From positions 1 through 33,546 of the forward strand of contig JAEUWP010000267.1 in NCBI GenBank assembly GCA_018524725.1: a stretch of DNA of 33,546 nucleotides, written 5' to 3'. This DNA comes from Podaxis mareebaensis (taxonomy: Eukaryota; Basidiomycota; Agaricomycetes; Agaricales; Agaricaceae). The notes beneath the pieces are model-generated. The model saw only the letters and a list, made by a program, of their open reading frames with translations. It had not been told where the DNA came from and made no database searches. The position numbers and the translations under genes were made by a program. Below, piece by piece: positions 19,787-30,243 of the stretch (positions are counted from its first letter, which is position 1; each line of letters begins with the position of its first letter).

Positions 19787-21565
19787 ATGGGTAAATGAAG
19801 GAACAAATTCGAACCCCTCAACTTATCTGAGGTCCCTGAGACCCCTCAGCAGCAGCACCTGACCACCTCCAGCTGGTCAGACTTATCGTACAAGCCCCCA
19901 CAACCTGTATTTGAGGAACCTGCATCCTCGAACCCTCCTTCTCAGTCAAGCTCAAGTGGCCAACAAACCCCCCCTCATATCTCAGGCAGGGATCTATTCA
20001 AGGCTGGATTCCCCTCCTCCTCACCACTCAGGCATGCTACTGGGCATCTCCAGAGCAGGCCTTCCTTTGTGATGGAGCTCGACACCTCCCCCCCACCCTT
20101 CCATGAGCAGACTACCCCCAAGGCCAAGACTGCTCCTTCTGCTCTTCCCTCCTCCCCCACCCCCACCAAGGTCCAGGATGAGAAGGAAGAGGAACCCACC
20201 ACTATGTCATCTATCATTTTAGAATGGACTCAAGACATTCTCAAGGCGAGCCAGGAAGATCTCCCCCCTGACTCTCACCTCTATGCTGCCATCTGCAACT
20301 TCATTGCTGTCATGGAGTCAAAGAACATGTTCGCCAATTGTACACCCCCCATCCGTTGATCCCCCCCTTCCCCAGACAGTATTACTGCCCTGTTATTCCC
20401 AGTGCAGCAGCCTCACCTCAAATACATGCTGTCCCATGGAATGGCTGACTCAGCAATGACAGATGCTCAACCAGCACCTGCTTCCCAACCTTCTACCCAG
20501 GCCCCAGTGCTCCCTCAGCCCCCCCCTGTGACTCCCATTTCATGTGACAGGCCCAGACCTCCCTCACATGCCCCTCAACCTCCATACAACAGGCCCAGCC
20601 CTCCCTTGCATGATGTCAAGACCGGTCCTTCTGGACCCAACTCCTCCACAAGGCACAAGCCTTACTTTGTGACCTGGGGACCTACCTGGCGTCAATTCTT
20701 CTTGAGTGCCAGTGCTAGCAACCTAGCTAGCTCCTGTGTCTCCCTCCAGTCTCTTGCCATGTGCTTCAACCAAGCACTTGTCCAGGCCAAGTCAGCACTT
20801 GTTGTTGACTCTGGCCGCTTCCACTCTGGTGTCATCACCTTTTCCACAGGTGGTGTCCCTTCCCAAGCAGACCTCGATACCCTGTCTGCATGCCTCCCCA
20901 CTGTGCTCAAAAGTGCCTCCATCACCCTCCCTGTGCCCTGATCTTTCATCAAGATTGTGGATGTCCCCTTTTTCTCAGCTGATGGATTCACCCTCATGGC
21001 TGACCAGGTCAAGACTGAGGCTTCCACCTCCCCCTTCTTCCCCACCTCTGATGTGCATCACTTGCACATTGTCCACAATTCGGCCAAGTCTGATACTGCC
21101 ACTGTGTGAATCAACTTGGTTGACTCTCAATGAGGCACCCTCGCCTCTTCCCTTATCAACAGACACATCATGATCAATGGCATGTCTTGCCTCATCAAGG
21201 GTGCTTGAGCCCACACTGGCACACCTCAATGTCAGCGATGCTGGCACTGGGGTCATCCTTCTGATGCTTGCTGTGCGCATGCACCCAAGTGTCCTCTCTG
21301 TGGGGGTCCTCACTCCAAGGCCTCTCACTGCTCCATGGCAGGGTGTTGCTGAGGTAACCCCAAGGCCAACCCCCCCATCCTACCCACCCCTGGGGGTGAT
21401 CCGTGCCCTCACACTCCCAGGTGCCTGAACTGTTTGGGTGCCCACTCCTCCAATGACTGCCGGTGCCCATACTGGTGACATCATTTCAACTGTGATTGGA
21501 TTCATGGGAGATACCAATGCGATGCAGAGGCCAAGAAGGCTCCCTCTGGGGGCTGGAAGGGCTAA
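19787..21565 (+). pseudogene. LINE copy 2 ORF1, gag-like zinc-knuckle protein with eight in-frame TGAs
   Basis: One frame runs 593 codons from ATG 19787 to TAA 21563-21565 without a frameshift. It is interrupted by eight stops, all TGA: 19796, 20357, 20939, 21107, 21131, 21206, 21350 and 21476. The N-terminal 300 residues are Pro/Ser/Gln-rich, like copy 1. The C-terminus matches copy 1 knuckle for knuckle: CQRCWHWGHPSDAC, CPLCGGPHSKASHC and CLNCLGAHSSNDC. At two TGAs the aligned copy 1 residue is clearly Arg (GYCCRGKPG against GCC-stop-GNPK; CPFFRHRF against CPYW-stop-HHF). This supports loss of CGA codons by C to T change. Before decay it would have bound element RNA as the copy 1 protein does. 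Confidence 0.85.
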
Positions 21566-21822
21566 TGCATCACCATATGCTTTTCCTTCTCTCGGCGTGC
21601 TACTTTGTGGCCATGGACTGGCCTTTGGTGATCCATTTCATTTTCATTCATGTTGTTCGGGGCACCTGTATTTTTGTGTTTCCGTTTTTCTTTCCTTTTC
21701 TTCTCTTTTCTCTCTTTATACATTGGGACTGCTACTGTGCACCCGTTTGCCTAGATACTCTTTGTAGTAGATCGATGATGGCAATAAATGTCAATTTCAA
21801 AAAAAAAAAAAAAAAAAAAAAA
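21566..21822 (+). other. LINE copy 2 3' UTR and poly-A
   Basis: Contains a T-rich stretch (21640-21720), the family tail GGGACTGCT...GTAGTAG, AATAAA at 21783-21788 and a poly-A run at 21799-21822. Confidence 0.85.
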
Positions 21823-21837
21823 GACTGCCATATATCC
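21823..21837. repeat. Target-site duplication of LINE copy 2, 3' side
   Basis: GACTGCCATATATCC, perfect partner of 19713-19727. Confidence 0.92.
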
Positions 21838-23509
21838 TTACAGGTAGTGTACTAGCAATGTGGTAGCTGGTTATGGCAAATGTGACATGTCATGTCCCCA
21901 TCTTTTCTTCCAACCTATTGACCTCACATGCATGACACTTGTGCTCAGGTTATGATTCATTTTTCCTATTACTTCTTCTCTTTTGGCTCCTATGGTTTTC
22001 ATTCTTTCCTCCTCTTAAAGCCCTATGAGAAACTACTTTACACTTTCTCTTGACTCACTGACTTTGAAACAAGAGAGCTCTCTGTACAATTTGCTCTGGT
22101 GTAACCTCTTCTAAATGTCATCTTCAGACCAACATACAATCCCCAAGTGTACCAGTACTGTTGGTTTAGCTTTGAGACTGTTGTTTACTGGAATACTTCA
22201 GCTCTTTTTTCTTGCCTCAAACACAATCTCTGTTGAAAGTAATGTAATACAGGTCAGAATGAGAGTAATAGAGTAATAGATACAGGCATCTGATAGTACA
22301 ATGTGCTCCAATACAAAGAGCCCCACATGCCCTGGGGCACTTAGGAGGACTGTGCATCTCTTCCTTGCTTGCTTTGTCATTGCTCCCCTTCTTTGATTTC
22401 ACCTCTGTTGAAAAGCCTTTTCAATAGGTGAATCCCCTGACATATGCTGCTCAACCAGAGTTGACAAATCATCCCACTGCCTCCAAAGATAACATAGTAG
22501 TAAAAGATGAGTGTGCCCTGAAAGAAAGTGACCAGGGAGACAACAACTTTGGTGATAGTGAGAGTCCCAAGAAGACACATGAGGAGGAAAGCTACCAGGA
22601 AAGGCACCACCCTAATGAAAGAAGAAAGTAAGTATCCCATTGGTTATTGATGGGATCCAGGGCTTACAACCACAAAATGACCAGATGGGGCAAGCTCCAA
22701 AGGATGACAAGATGCCCCAGGTGACATTGTGATCCTGACTTGGTCCTCTTGAAGATGAGGTCCAACTACTCTGGGACATCAGAACAGTAAAGACCAGTCA
22801 AAAATATACATGCTTACAATATCTTGGGCAGTCTCAGGCATGTTGACCTTGTACTGCCAATACAAGATTATGCTCAAGATGAAACCCAAAATACTTGTAG
22901 AGAGTGATAAATAACTTGCCACCTATGCTGGGGAACTGTGTGCAGCTGATCCAGAATTTTGTGGGTCAAATATTGGGATAGCCAAAAATGCACAGTTTGC
23001 AGCTAACATGATCATTGCCTTCTCCCTGTTAGTTAAGAAAGTGTGAGTTGCTGTAGTTAACTCATGAGTATCATTGTCTGGGCCAGTTCATTGAGAAGTT
23101 CCTGGAAAAATTGGTGCCAAACAATTATGATCATGGTCCTATCAACTACCAGAGGTTCTATGCACATCATTTGCACATGAGGGAGGAAGAATAGGAAAGG
23201 GGAGAGGATGGTTAAAAGGGTGGAGGGCAGCTCAGGGTGCATAACTTGGAGAATGGATTGACCTCTTGACAGTCTAGCACCCCATGCACTGTAATAATTC
23301 CAAAACTGATCCTGGACTATGTGGAAGGGGTGACAGTATCAGTGACACCAATAATCTAGTGGCACTAGCTCACCCAGGTTTTTGAGGAATCAACCTTTTA
23401 CAAATTTTGTCAAAATCATAGAATACAAGAGAGGACCATGAAGCTGTTACCTATGTGCCAATTGGAAGTCTTGTGATCTATAGGGTTGTTACACTTAAGA
23501 GTATGTTCA
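21838..23509. other. No supported gene; scattered coding-like fragments
   Basis: A charged + strand ORF at 22428-22631 ends at a canonical-looking splice donor (GTAAGT near 22629) but has no recognised relative. Around 22915-23030 and 23080-23190 protein-like + strand fragments appear (e.g. NAQFAANMIIAFSLLVKK), separated by stops. I cannot assign a family and treat this as degraded sequence. Confidence 0.3.
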
Positions 23510-24683
23510 TTACTTGCCAACTTGCACACCTTTTGCCACCTGGATAATTTTCATCATATTTTCCAACTTCTCATATGTATATGTAATGGTGGAACTTGAC
23601 AATAAAACCACATCTATGGTTGATTGAGGATCTGCTTGCAACTCTAGGCTTTGGGAAGGCTCACCCATCATGGCAGATGCAATAATACCCACAATATAAT
23701 CATATATCTTGGGTGTAAGCATCTGCACATCTGGAAAAGAGTCCCAGTAGCTCCTGTGTTGTGGTGTTAAGTGGTTAAAGAGAACAGATAAGAGATTGGC
23801 ATACCAGTACTCATACTCCAGACATGTTTCTAAAATGTTTGATGTAAGGGGGCCTCTATCACAGGATGAAACAGGACTCTCACTGGTTTGATATCCAGAC
23901 ACTTGTCCATTGATCTCACAAAGGGTGTCAGACTGTAATGTGAGGTCAGTCTGCTCCAACCAGTAGATTGATTGTGTTGGGTGGTGTGCCAAGTAATAAC
24001 CACAGTGGAATTTTGAGTCATCAATGGGATATAGCTCAAGGATGAGGTCACTTTCAGGTAGTATAGGTGGTTTGTAGCTATGAACTGTGCTCTGTATTTC
24101 TTGAAGAAAATCTCTAATCAAGTCTGCTGTTGTTTGATTGAAAAGCCACTCTTCTGTGAGGATCCTCTGAAGGGAGGTCTTTAATCAGCTAGTGCCAGTT
24201 TCAAGAACCCTTCTTCATACTGTCAGGTGACCACCTAACTTGATTTCTGAACAAAAATATCACAGACCTTCTGGGTGGATATAACACTGCCAACTGTGGG
24301 AACACTCACTAGGATGACATCAGCTTTATGAAAAACTGAGTTTAATTGTGGGTTACTAACTCAATGAAAGATGCAGTCAAAGGGTCAAGGATGCATATAG
24401 GGGGTATATCTTGCCTGTCAGTCAAGTGTGAGTGAGCCAGAGCAATAGGATGAGGACCAGAGCCAACATACACAGGTCTCTTCAAGGAGTATCTCCTTGT
24501 CAGTGACAGTGATGCAGGATATATTGTCTCTGGCAATTTTACTCCTTGAGAAGGATATGAGCTAGTTGCCAAGGACTCCTGAGGGCTAATATTCTGGATC
24601 AGATTATTATCACAATGGGAGGTAGCAGGAGGAAGGTTCATAGTTGTCTGTTGTGCAGGGATGTCCATGGTGTGATGTGGCAT
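23510..24683 (-). pseudogene. Relic of an uncharacterised Agaricomycete protein with a WW-like motif
   Basis: Two minus-strand open segments, 24683-24342 (113 codons) and 24121-23510 (203 codons), read like parts of one protein. The first has a Pro/Ser-rich start and an RRYSLKRPVYV segment. The second has DLILELYPIDDSKFHCGYYL, AHHPTQSIYWLE and later YEYWYANLLSVLF. The pattern LEL(Y)...CGYY-x-x-H-x3-(I/F)(Y/F)WL followed by a helical YxYWY segment is, from memory, typical of a large set of unnamed Agaricomycete proteins with a WW-like domain and often a C-terminal membrane helix. No membrane helix is visible here. Stops in 24122-24341 and loss of frame after 23510 (GTAATG there could be a splice donor) suggest a broken copy, but introns could explain part. 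Confidence 0.4.
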
Positions 24684-25001
24684 TGCACTTAAGGATGGTT
24701 TTTTTTTTTTTTTTTTTTTTTTTAAATTGACATTTATTGCAATAGGCTAGCTACTACAAACAGGTGCATGATAGCAGTCCCAATACCAAATCTAGAAAAG
24801 GAAAGAAAAGAGAGAAGGGAGATGGAAATGAAGTAGATAGGAGCAGTAGAGCTATGCTAAAGAGATGAGAGATGAGAAGAGAGTATGAACTAACTTAACA
24901 AGATGTGAATAGGAGAGAAATGGATCAGAAATTGAAGAGGTGTAGGAGTGGGGAGCTAGCTATGAAATAATGAAGAGAAGGGCCTTTTAGTGAACATCGG
25001 G

Positions 25002-25016
25002 GACTCCATTTCTTGC
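25002..25016. repeat. Target-site duplication of LINE copy 4, 3' side
   Basis: GACTCCATTTCTTGC, identical to 26984-26998. It lies within LINE copy 3, which dates copy 4 as the later insertion. Confidence 0.92.
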
Positions 25017-26983
25017 TTTTTTTTTTTTTTTTTTTTTAAATTGACATTTATTGCAATAGAACTAGCTACTACAAACAGGTGCACAATAGCAGTCCCAATA
25101 TCGAAACTAAAGAAAAGGAAAAGAGAGAAAGAGAAATATGGAAAAAGAGAAGTATGAGAGCAGGTGAAGCTACTCTATATACAGATGAGATGAGAAGAGA
25201 GTAAAAACTAACTTATCAAGATGCGAGTGAAAGAGGAATGGTTTAGAAAGTGAAGAGATGTAGGAGCGTGGAGCTAGCTATGAGACAAGTGAAAATAGAG
25301 GAAATAAAGGTCTTCAGTGTACATCCGGGACTCTGTTTCTTGTAAGTCGCTCTCTACAGTTGAGGCAGCAGGTGGCGAACTCCTCTTGGGTGACGGGTCC
25401 TTGAATCTGGTTGGCGAAGGAAAACACTGCAGGGTTCTGGTCTAAGAACTGGATAACCCAATGAAAGCCATCACAGGCCCCATATGGGTATCGGAAGTGG
25501 GGGCAGGCATCGAGTATGTGGTCTCATGTTTCGAGCAGTTCACTGCAAGGGCAGGAGGTGATGTGGTGCCCAGGGAAAAAGTGCTGTCAGAAAGCGCCAA
25601 TGGGTGTGTGATTGGTGACACAGCACGTGAAGCATGCACATAAGTTGGGGTTTTTCCCCAGGGGCAAATTGAGCCAAGTGCCACCTTTGGAGTATTTGGG
25701 CTGGAGGGGTTTCTCCACACTGTCAACTAGGGGGAGCCACAAGTGGCCGCAATGGGTGGGGTCATTCATTAATTGATGCCACAACAATAGGCATTTCTGG
25801 GTGTAGTGGTTTCAAACGAACCCCAGGGATGTGCAGAAGGGCTGGCATCATGGGTTAGGGAGGTGGAGGGACTTGGCTAGGGTATGCACTTTGTGGCGAA
25901 TAGACCAGTTGGCAGAGGAAGGGATTGACCAGAAGTGGACATGGTTTAGAGGAGAGGAAGAGAGCCAGGAGTGAAGGAGGGGGGTGACTGCGATGGAGTC
26001 CGGGTGTGCACTGTGGGGTCTGTAAGAAAACAGAAGTTTAGTGGAGGAAATCAAGTCTGTAAAAACTATAATTGAAGAAATGTTGAGAGGTTGGGAGAAG
26101 GAAATGGAGGAGAAAAGTCCAAGATGGAGTGCATATGATTCAGAATCAGAAGAAGTTACTTCCCTGCAGGGGTGAATAGCAGAGGAGAGAATGTCTGTAT
26201 CAGAAGAATTGAAAACAAGAAAAGCAGAAGTGGCAGAAAGAGAAGGATTAGAGGGGACTGAACCATCTGTAGCTAAGAGGAGGGAGACAGGGGAGGAAAA
26301 AGCGAGGTCGCAGGCACAGGAGGCATTGGCAATGTGGAGGGCCATGGCTCCTTCTTTCAAAGGGTCAGGGCACTCGATAAATTTGATTTGGTCGCTAAAC
26401 AAGTCCAGCAGGTGCTGACCAGGTTTGGCATTAGGATGAAGGCACTGGAACTGGTCCATGACCAGTTGAGCATCTGAGATGAAATCGAGTGCTGATGAGT
26501 GCTGTTTGGTTTGGCACGTGTCTATGGGGTTGATGTTGTGCATGAGGAGTTTGAGAGGGTGGGATGAGGGGAGGGTGTGAAAATGGATGGAGCATCGTTT
26601 AGCAAGTTTGAAGAGGTGGAGTTGGATGGGGATAAGGCCTGCAATAGCCTCAACTCTGCCAGTGGGGGTGGTATGAAACGTGCCAGTAATCCAGAGGGCA
26701 GCTTGTCGTTGCATGCACTGTAATGACTTAATAAGTCTGCAGTATCATGCATTGTGATTGAACCAGAGGTGGAATCCATACATGGCAATGGGGACGACAC
26801 AGGATCAATAAAGGAGTCGTTTATGGAGGGGGGATAGTCTGCATATGGAGTTACTGAGCATGTGCATGCATTGGACAGTGGAGAGAGCCTTGGTTGAGTA
26901 GAACTGGACGTGTTCTTTAAAGGAAAGGCTTCTGTCAAACCAGAAGCCAAGGTAGTGGAGGAAGGGTTTAGGGTGGATGGTGA
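25017..26983 (-). mobile_element. 5'-truncated LINE (copy 4) nested in copy 3
   Basis: Poly-T at 25017-25037, the family 3' tail, then ORF2 C-terminal coding sequence on the minus strand, ending abruptly at 26983 against a perfect 15-bp TSD. Its ORF2 portion starts downstream of RT motif C. Very similar to copy 3, so both belong to one subfamily distinct from copy 1. Confidence 0.9.
25314..26983 (-). pseudogene. LINE copy 4 ORF2 remnant (RT thumb, RNase H, zinc knuckle)
   Basis: Aligns with copy 1 ORF2 from about residue 405 to the end. RNase H motifs are visible: ATDGSVPSNP, SDSESYALHL and FTDL. The position of the fourth catalytic residue reads VHTLAK, again His as in copy 1. The frame is broken by shifts near 25790-25850 and 26700-26820. 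Near the C-terminus the codon at 25349-25347 (minus strand) is CGA, where copy 3 has TGA. Many Arg positions of copy 1 are Cys, His or Gln here, in line with CpG loss. Not functional. Confidence 0.82.
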
Positions 26984-26998
26984 GACTCCATTTCTTGC
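26984..26998. repeat. Target-site duplication of LINE copy 4, 5' side
   Basis: GACTCCATTTCTTGC, perfect partner of 25002-25016. Confidence 0.92.
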
Positions 26999-27001
26999 AA
27001 G

Positions 27002-28810
27002 TCACTCTCTATGGTTGAGGCAGCAGGTAGCAAACTCCTCCTGTGTAATAGGTCCTTGGATCTTGTCAGCAAAAGAAAACACCACTGGGTTCTGGTCTAG
27101 AAACTGGATAACCCAGAAGAAGCTGTCATGGGCTCCTACTGGGTAGCAGAAGCAGGGGCAGTCATCAAGAATATGGTCTTGCATCTCAAGGGGCTCACTG
27201 CATGGGCAGGAAGTGATGTGGCACCTAGGGAAAAAGTGCTGTTGGAAGGCACCAATAGGTGTGTGATTGGTAACACAGCATATGAAGCATGTGCATAATT
27301 GGGTGTTCTTTCCAAGGGGTGATTTGAGCCAAGTTCTGCCTTTGGCATACTTGGGTTGGAGGGACTGCTCAGCAGGATTGAGGAGAGGGAGCCAAGAGTG
27401 GCTGCAGTAGGTTGGATCGTTCATGCAATGCTGCCAGAGCAACAAGCATTTCTGCATATAGTGGTTGTGAATGAAACCAAGGGAGGTGCAGATTGGTTGG
27501 TGACATGGATTGGGGAGACAGAGGGACTTGGTGAGGGTGTGTGCCTTGTGATGGATAGACCAGTTGGTGGATGATGGGATGGGCTAGAAGTGGACTTGGT
27601 TGAGAGGAGAGGAGCGCCAGGAATGTAGGAGAGGGGCAACTGTGATGGAGTCAGGATGCACACTATGGGGCCTATAAGAGAAAAGTAATTTAGCAGAAGA
27701 AATTGGGTCCATAAAAACTACAATTGAAGAAGAGTTGAGAGAAGAAGTGTGAGAGATGGAGGAGAAGAGACTGAGATGTAGGGCATAGGATTCAGAATCA
27801 GTAGAAGTAACTTCACTGCAGGGGTAAATGGCAGAGGAAAGAATATCTGAATCAGAAGAATTAAAGACAAGAAAGGCAGAAGTGGTGGAAAGAGAAGGGT
27901 TGGAGGGAATGGAACCATCTGTAGCTACAAGGAGGGAAACTGGAGATGAAAAGGAAAGGTCCTGAGCATGGGAGGCATTGGCAATGTGGAGCACCATGGC
28001 ACCTTCTTTCAAAGGGTCAGGGCACTCTATAAATTTGATTTGGTCACTAAACAGGTCCAGCAAGTGCTGGCCAGGTTTGGCATTAGGGTGGAGACACTGG
28101 AACTGGTCTGTGACCAGCTGGGTGTCTGAGATGAAGTCAAGCACAGTGGAGTGCAGTTTGGTTTGATGTGTGTCTAAAGGATCAATGTTGCATGTAAGGA
28201 GTTTGAGGGGATGGGAGGGGGGGAGGGTGTGAAAGTGGAGAGAACAGCATTTGGTGAGTTTAAATAGGTGGAGCTGGATAGGGATGAGGCCAGTGATGGC
28301 TTCAACCCTACCCAAAGGAGTAGTGCAGAATGCACCAGTTATCCAGAGGGCAGCCTGGCATTGCATGCATTGAAGGGACTTGATGAGTCCACAGTGTCTA
28401 GCATTTTGGTTAAACCACAAGCAGAAGCCATAGATGGCAATGGGGACCATGCAGGACTGGTATAGGAGCCTCTTGTGGAGAGGAGAAAGACCATGTATGG
28501 AATTGCCAAGTATGCACATGCAGCAGACAGTGGAAAGTGCCTTGGTAGAATAAAACTGGACATGTTCTTTGAAGGTGAGGCCTCTGTTGAACCAGAAGCT
28601 GAGGTATCAGAGGTATGGTTTAGGGTGGATGGTGAGGGAATTGTCAATGGTGATGGGAGGGTTAGGGTCTCAGGAGAGTTGGTTGGAGAAGTGGAAGGCC
28701 TCAGTTTTGTCTCTTTTAAGAACAAAACCAAGGCAGCAGAGATAGTCTTCACAGTTTTTGTAAACCTGTGTGAGGAGGTCGCAGTTAGTAGAAAAAGATT
28801 CAGATTGAAC
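27002..28810 (-). pseudogene. LINE copy 3 ORF2 remnant (RT thumb, RNase H, zinc knuckle)
   Basis: The longest open stretch (28519-27584, 311 codons) aligns with copy 1 ORF2 residues ~425-740 and includes the RNase H motifs ATDGSIPSNP and DSESYALHL; the third acidic motif reads FMDP. The stretch 27457-27002 carries the terminal zinc knuckle CPCSEPLEMQDHILDDC. The present stop is TGA at 27004-27002, where copy 4 reads CGA, so this stop is secondary. In the first 71 aligned residues seven of nine copy 1 arginines are Cys, His or Gln. Frameshifts near 27460-27590 and 28520 also disable it. Confidence 0.82.
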
Positions 28811-28815
28811 CTGTT

Positions 28816-29631
28816 ATGAACCCTCCCAGCACACCCCACTGCAATCGCATCTACAATGCCCTAGTCCATGAACTTGGACTCCCTAACACCTCCTGCCACA
28901 CAACCCAAGATATGGGTATACCAGCTGAAGACACCATATGCTACCACAATGAAGCCTTTGCCAACTGTCGCCTTCCTGGGCATGCATCTCTATTCTCACA
29001 AGACTGGCCAATGCCTGGACCACTATTCTACTCAACTGACTGTATGATGACTGAAATACTCTGCATTGCTTGGGAGAACGCTCCCTTCACTCACATCTTC
29101 GATCCCAATGGGTTATACGTCCAAACCATCCACAATAACTTCGACTCCACCTGGGCACACAGTTGGAAGATGATCCCTTATGCTGGAGAGCTGATCGTAT
29201 TCCTTCACCCCTACATGATGTATCCACCCGAGGTCGTCCCACATATTATCAAATACAAAGTCACTCACAGACTCTACTTCTGAGAAGTAGAAGTCTATCA
29301 CCTTGATCCTAACTCTGACAAGCCTCTGGCCATCCCCCCCCACAGATCACAGCTTCCTCCACTTTGCAGCATCGACTCCAATGTCCCCAGCATCGACGAC
29401 TCAGAACCCACTGCAGATCCTCCCCCTTATCCACCTCCCTATGTCACCACAGATATTTCCTCATCATCATTGTCATTGTCATCGCCGCACCACAGCATGA
29501 TTGTCATTCACAAGTCAGATTCCTCTGACTCGCCCCTCATAGGGAACTTCACCGTTCCCAGCTCTGCCTCATCACCAGACTCTTACTCCTCTGATTCCAG
29601 TGGACAACTTCATCCTGATATGGACTTGTAA
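28816..29631 (+). pseudogene. Unknown ORF similar in style to the hairpin-rich LTR element's ORF
   Basis: One frame runs 272 codons to a TAA at 29629-29631, with a single in-frame TGA at 29281-29283. I do not recognise the product. It has a mixed globular region rich in aromatics (HASLFSQDWPMPGPLFY, APFTHIFDPNGLYV) followed after the TGA by a Ser/Pro/Asp-rich, probably disordered tail. The ORF at 77-9976 shares this layout, including a TGA directly after Tyr-Phe and a tail of the same composition, but I could not align the two. The TGA lies in a 9-bp perfect inverted repeat (TCTACTTCT/AGAAGTAGA, 29273-29291). Other stems are at 29513-29530 (7 bp) and 28863-28880 (6 bp). The start codon is uncertain because LINE copy 3 ends five bases upstream and may have removed the true 5' end. 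Confidence 0.5.
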
Positions 29632-30243
29632 TATAACTAGTAAACAGTTTCCTTTCTACCTCATTACAGACTATTCATCTAGTATTCCTGTATCTCGCTT
29701 GAACTCTGTCTTGTACTATTTCCTTAGTTAGTTAGTTTCTTTTCTTGTCTAGTCTCATCCCTGTTCTATTCTCATCCCACTCTGCTCCATAGTTTCACTT
29801 CTATTGACTCTTGGACTCATAGCACTACTTTGTCATAGTTACCTTCTTAGGACATTAGAAGTAAAGCTTAAATAGCCACCCATGTACTGGAAGCACAAGC
29901 TTCCTATATTCTCAAATCTCAAGTTATTGTTTACCTTTAACTTCTGATTGATGTTAGCTCATGATCAGTGTGGTAGTAAACATCTTATTGGTCATACTCT
30001 CGACTGATAAGCATTCGACCTCCTGAGTGTACTTAACTGGACACTTGCCTCGCCACCTTCTTATCATGATCCTTCTTGCTAGATCCTAGCACCTCTGCAA
30101 ACCATCTAGTGAGATAGCTGCCCCCTAGCAAAGCTTAGGTGACCAGTGATAAGGACCAACCTAACATTATATAGGAAGCTTCCCTCAGTGACCCTCATGT
30201 CTGTTGTAAGTGACTAGAAGACGCACAATATCTCTAGGGTGTA
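29632..30243 (+). other. Non-coding sequence downstream of the unknown ORF
   Basis: No ORF above 60 codons. T- and C-rich in its first half. Short inverted repeats include GGAAGC/GCTTCC at 29889-29904 and the palindrome GGAAGCTTCC near 30176. No polypurine tract followed by a TG...CA LTR could be identified, although GGGTGTAATGGGCCC at 30239 has some resemblance to an LTR start. Confidence 0.35.

Larger units (their letters stand above)
19728..21822 (+). mobile_element. ORF1-only LINE derivative (copy 2), both ends present
   Basis: A 2.1 kb element on the + strand is bounded by perfect 15-bp TSDs and ends in a poly-A run. Its first ~60 bases match the 5' UTR of copy 1, and its last ~60 bases before the poly-A match the 3' tail of copies 1, 3 and 4 (GGGACTGCT, GTGCACCCGTTTG, GCAATAAATGTCAATTT). 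Between them is ORF1 only; no endonuclease, RT or RNase H sequence is present. It is therefore a non-autonomous element made by internal loss of ORF2, mobilised by a full-length relative. Confidence 0.88.
24699..28810 (-). mobile_element. 5'-truncated LINE (copy 3), split by LINE copy 4
   Basis: The 3' end is the poly-T at 24699-24723 followed by the family tail (TTTATTGCAAT, GCTAGCTACTACAAACAGG). The body runs to 25016, is interrupted by copy 4 and resumes at 26999 to 28810. The 5' junction (CAGATTGAAC) corresponds to copy 1 near 4618, between RT motif C and the thumb, so endonuclease and most of RT are missing. No TSD was found: sequence left of 24699 (CACTTAAGGATGG) does not resemble sequence right of 28810. 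Confidence 0.88.

Noticed and set aside
20035..20057. Another copy of the GGGCATCTCCAGAGC motif seen at 13.8-14.5 kb
   Set aside because: It lies inside the continuous ORF1 frame of LINE copy 2 and is probably a chance match, not a transposon end.
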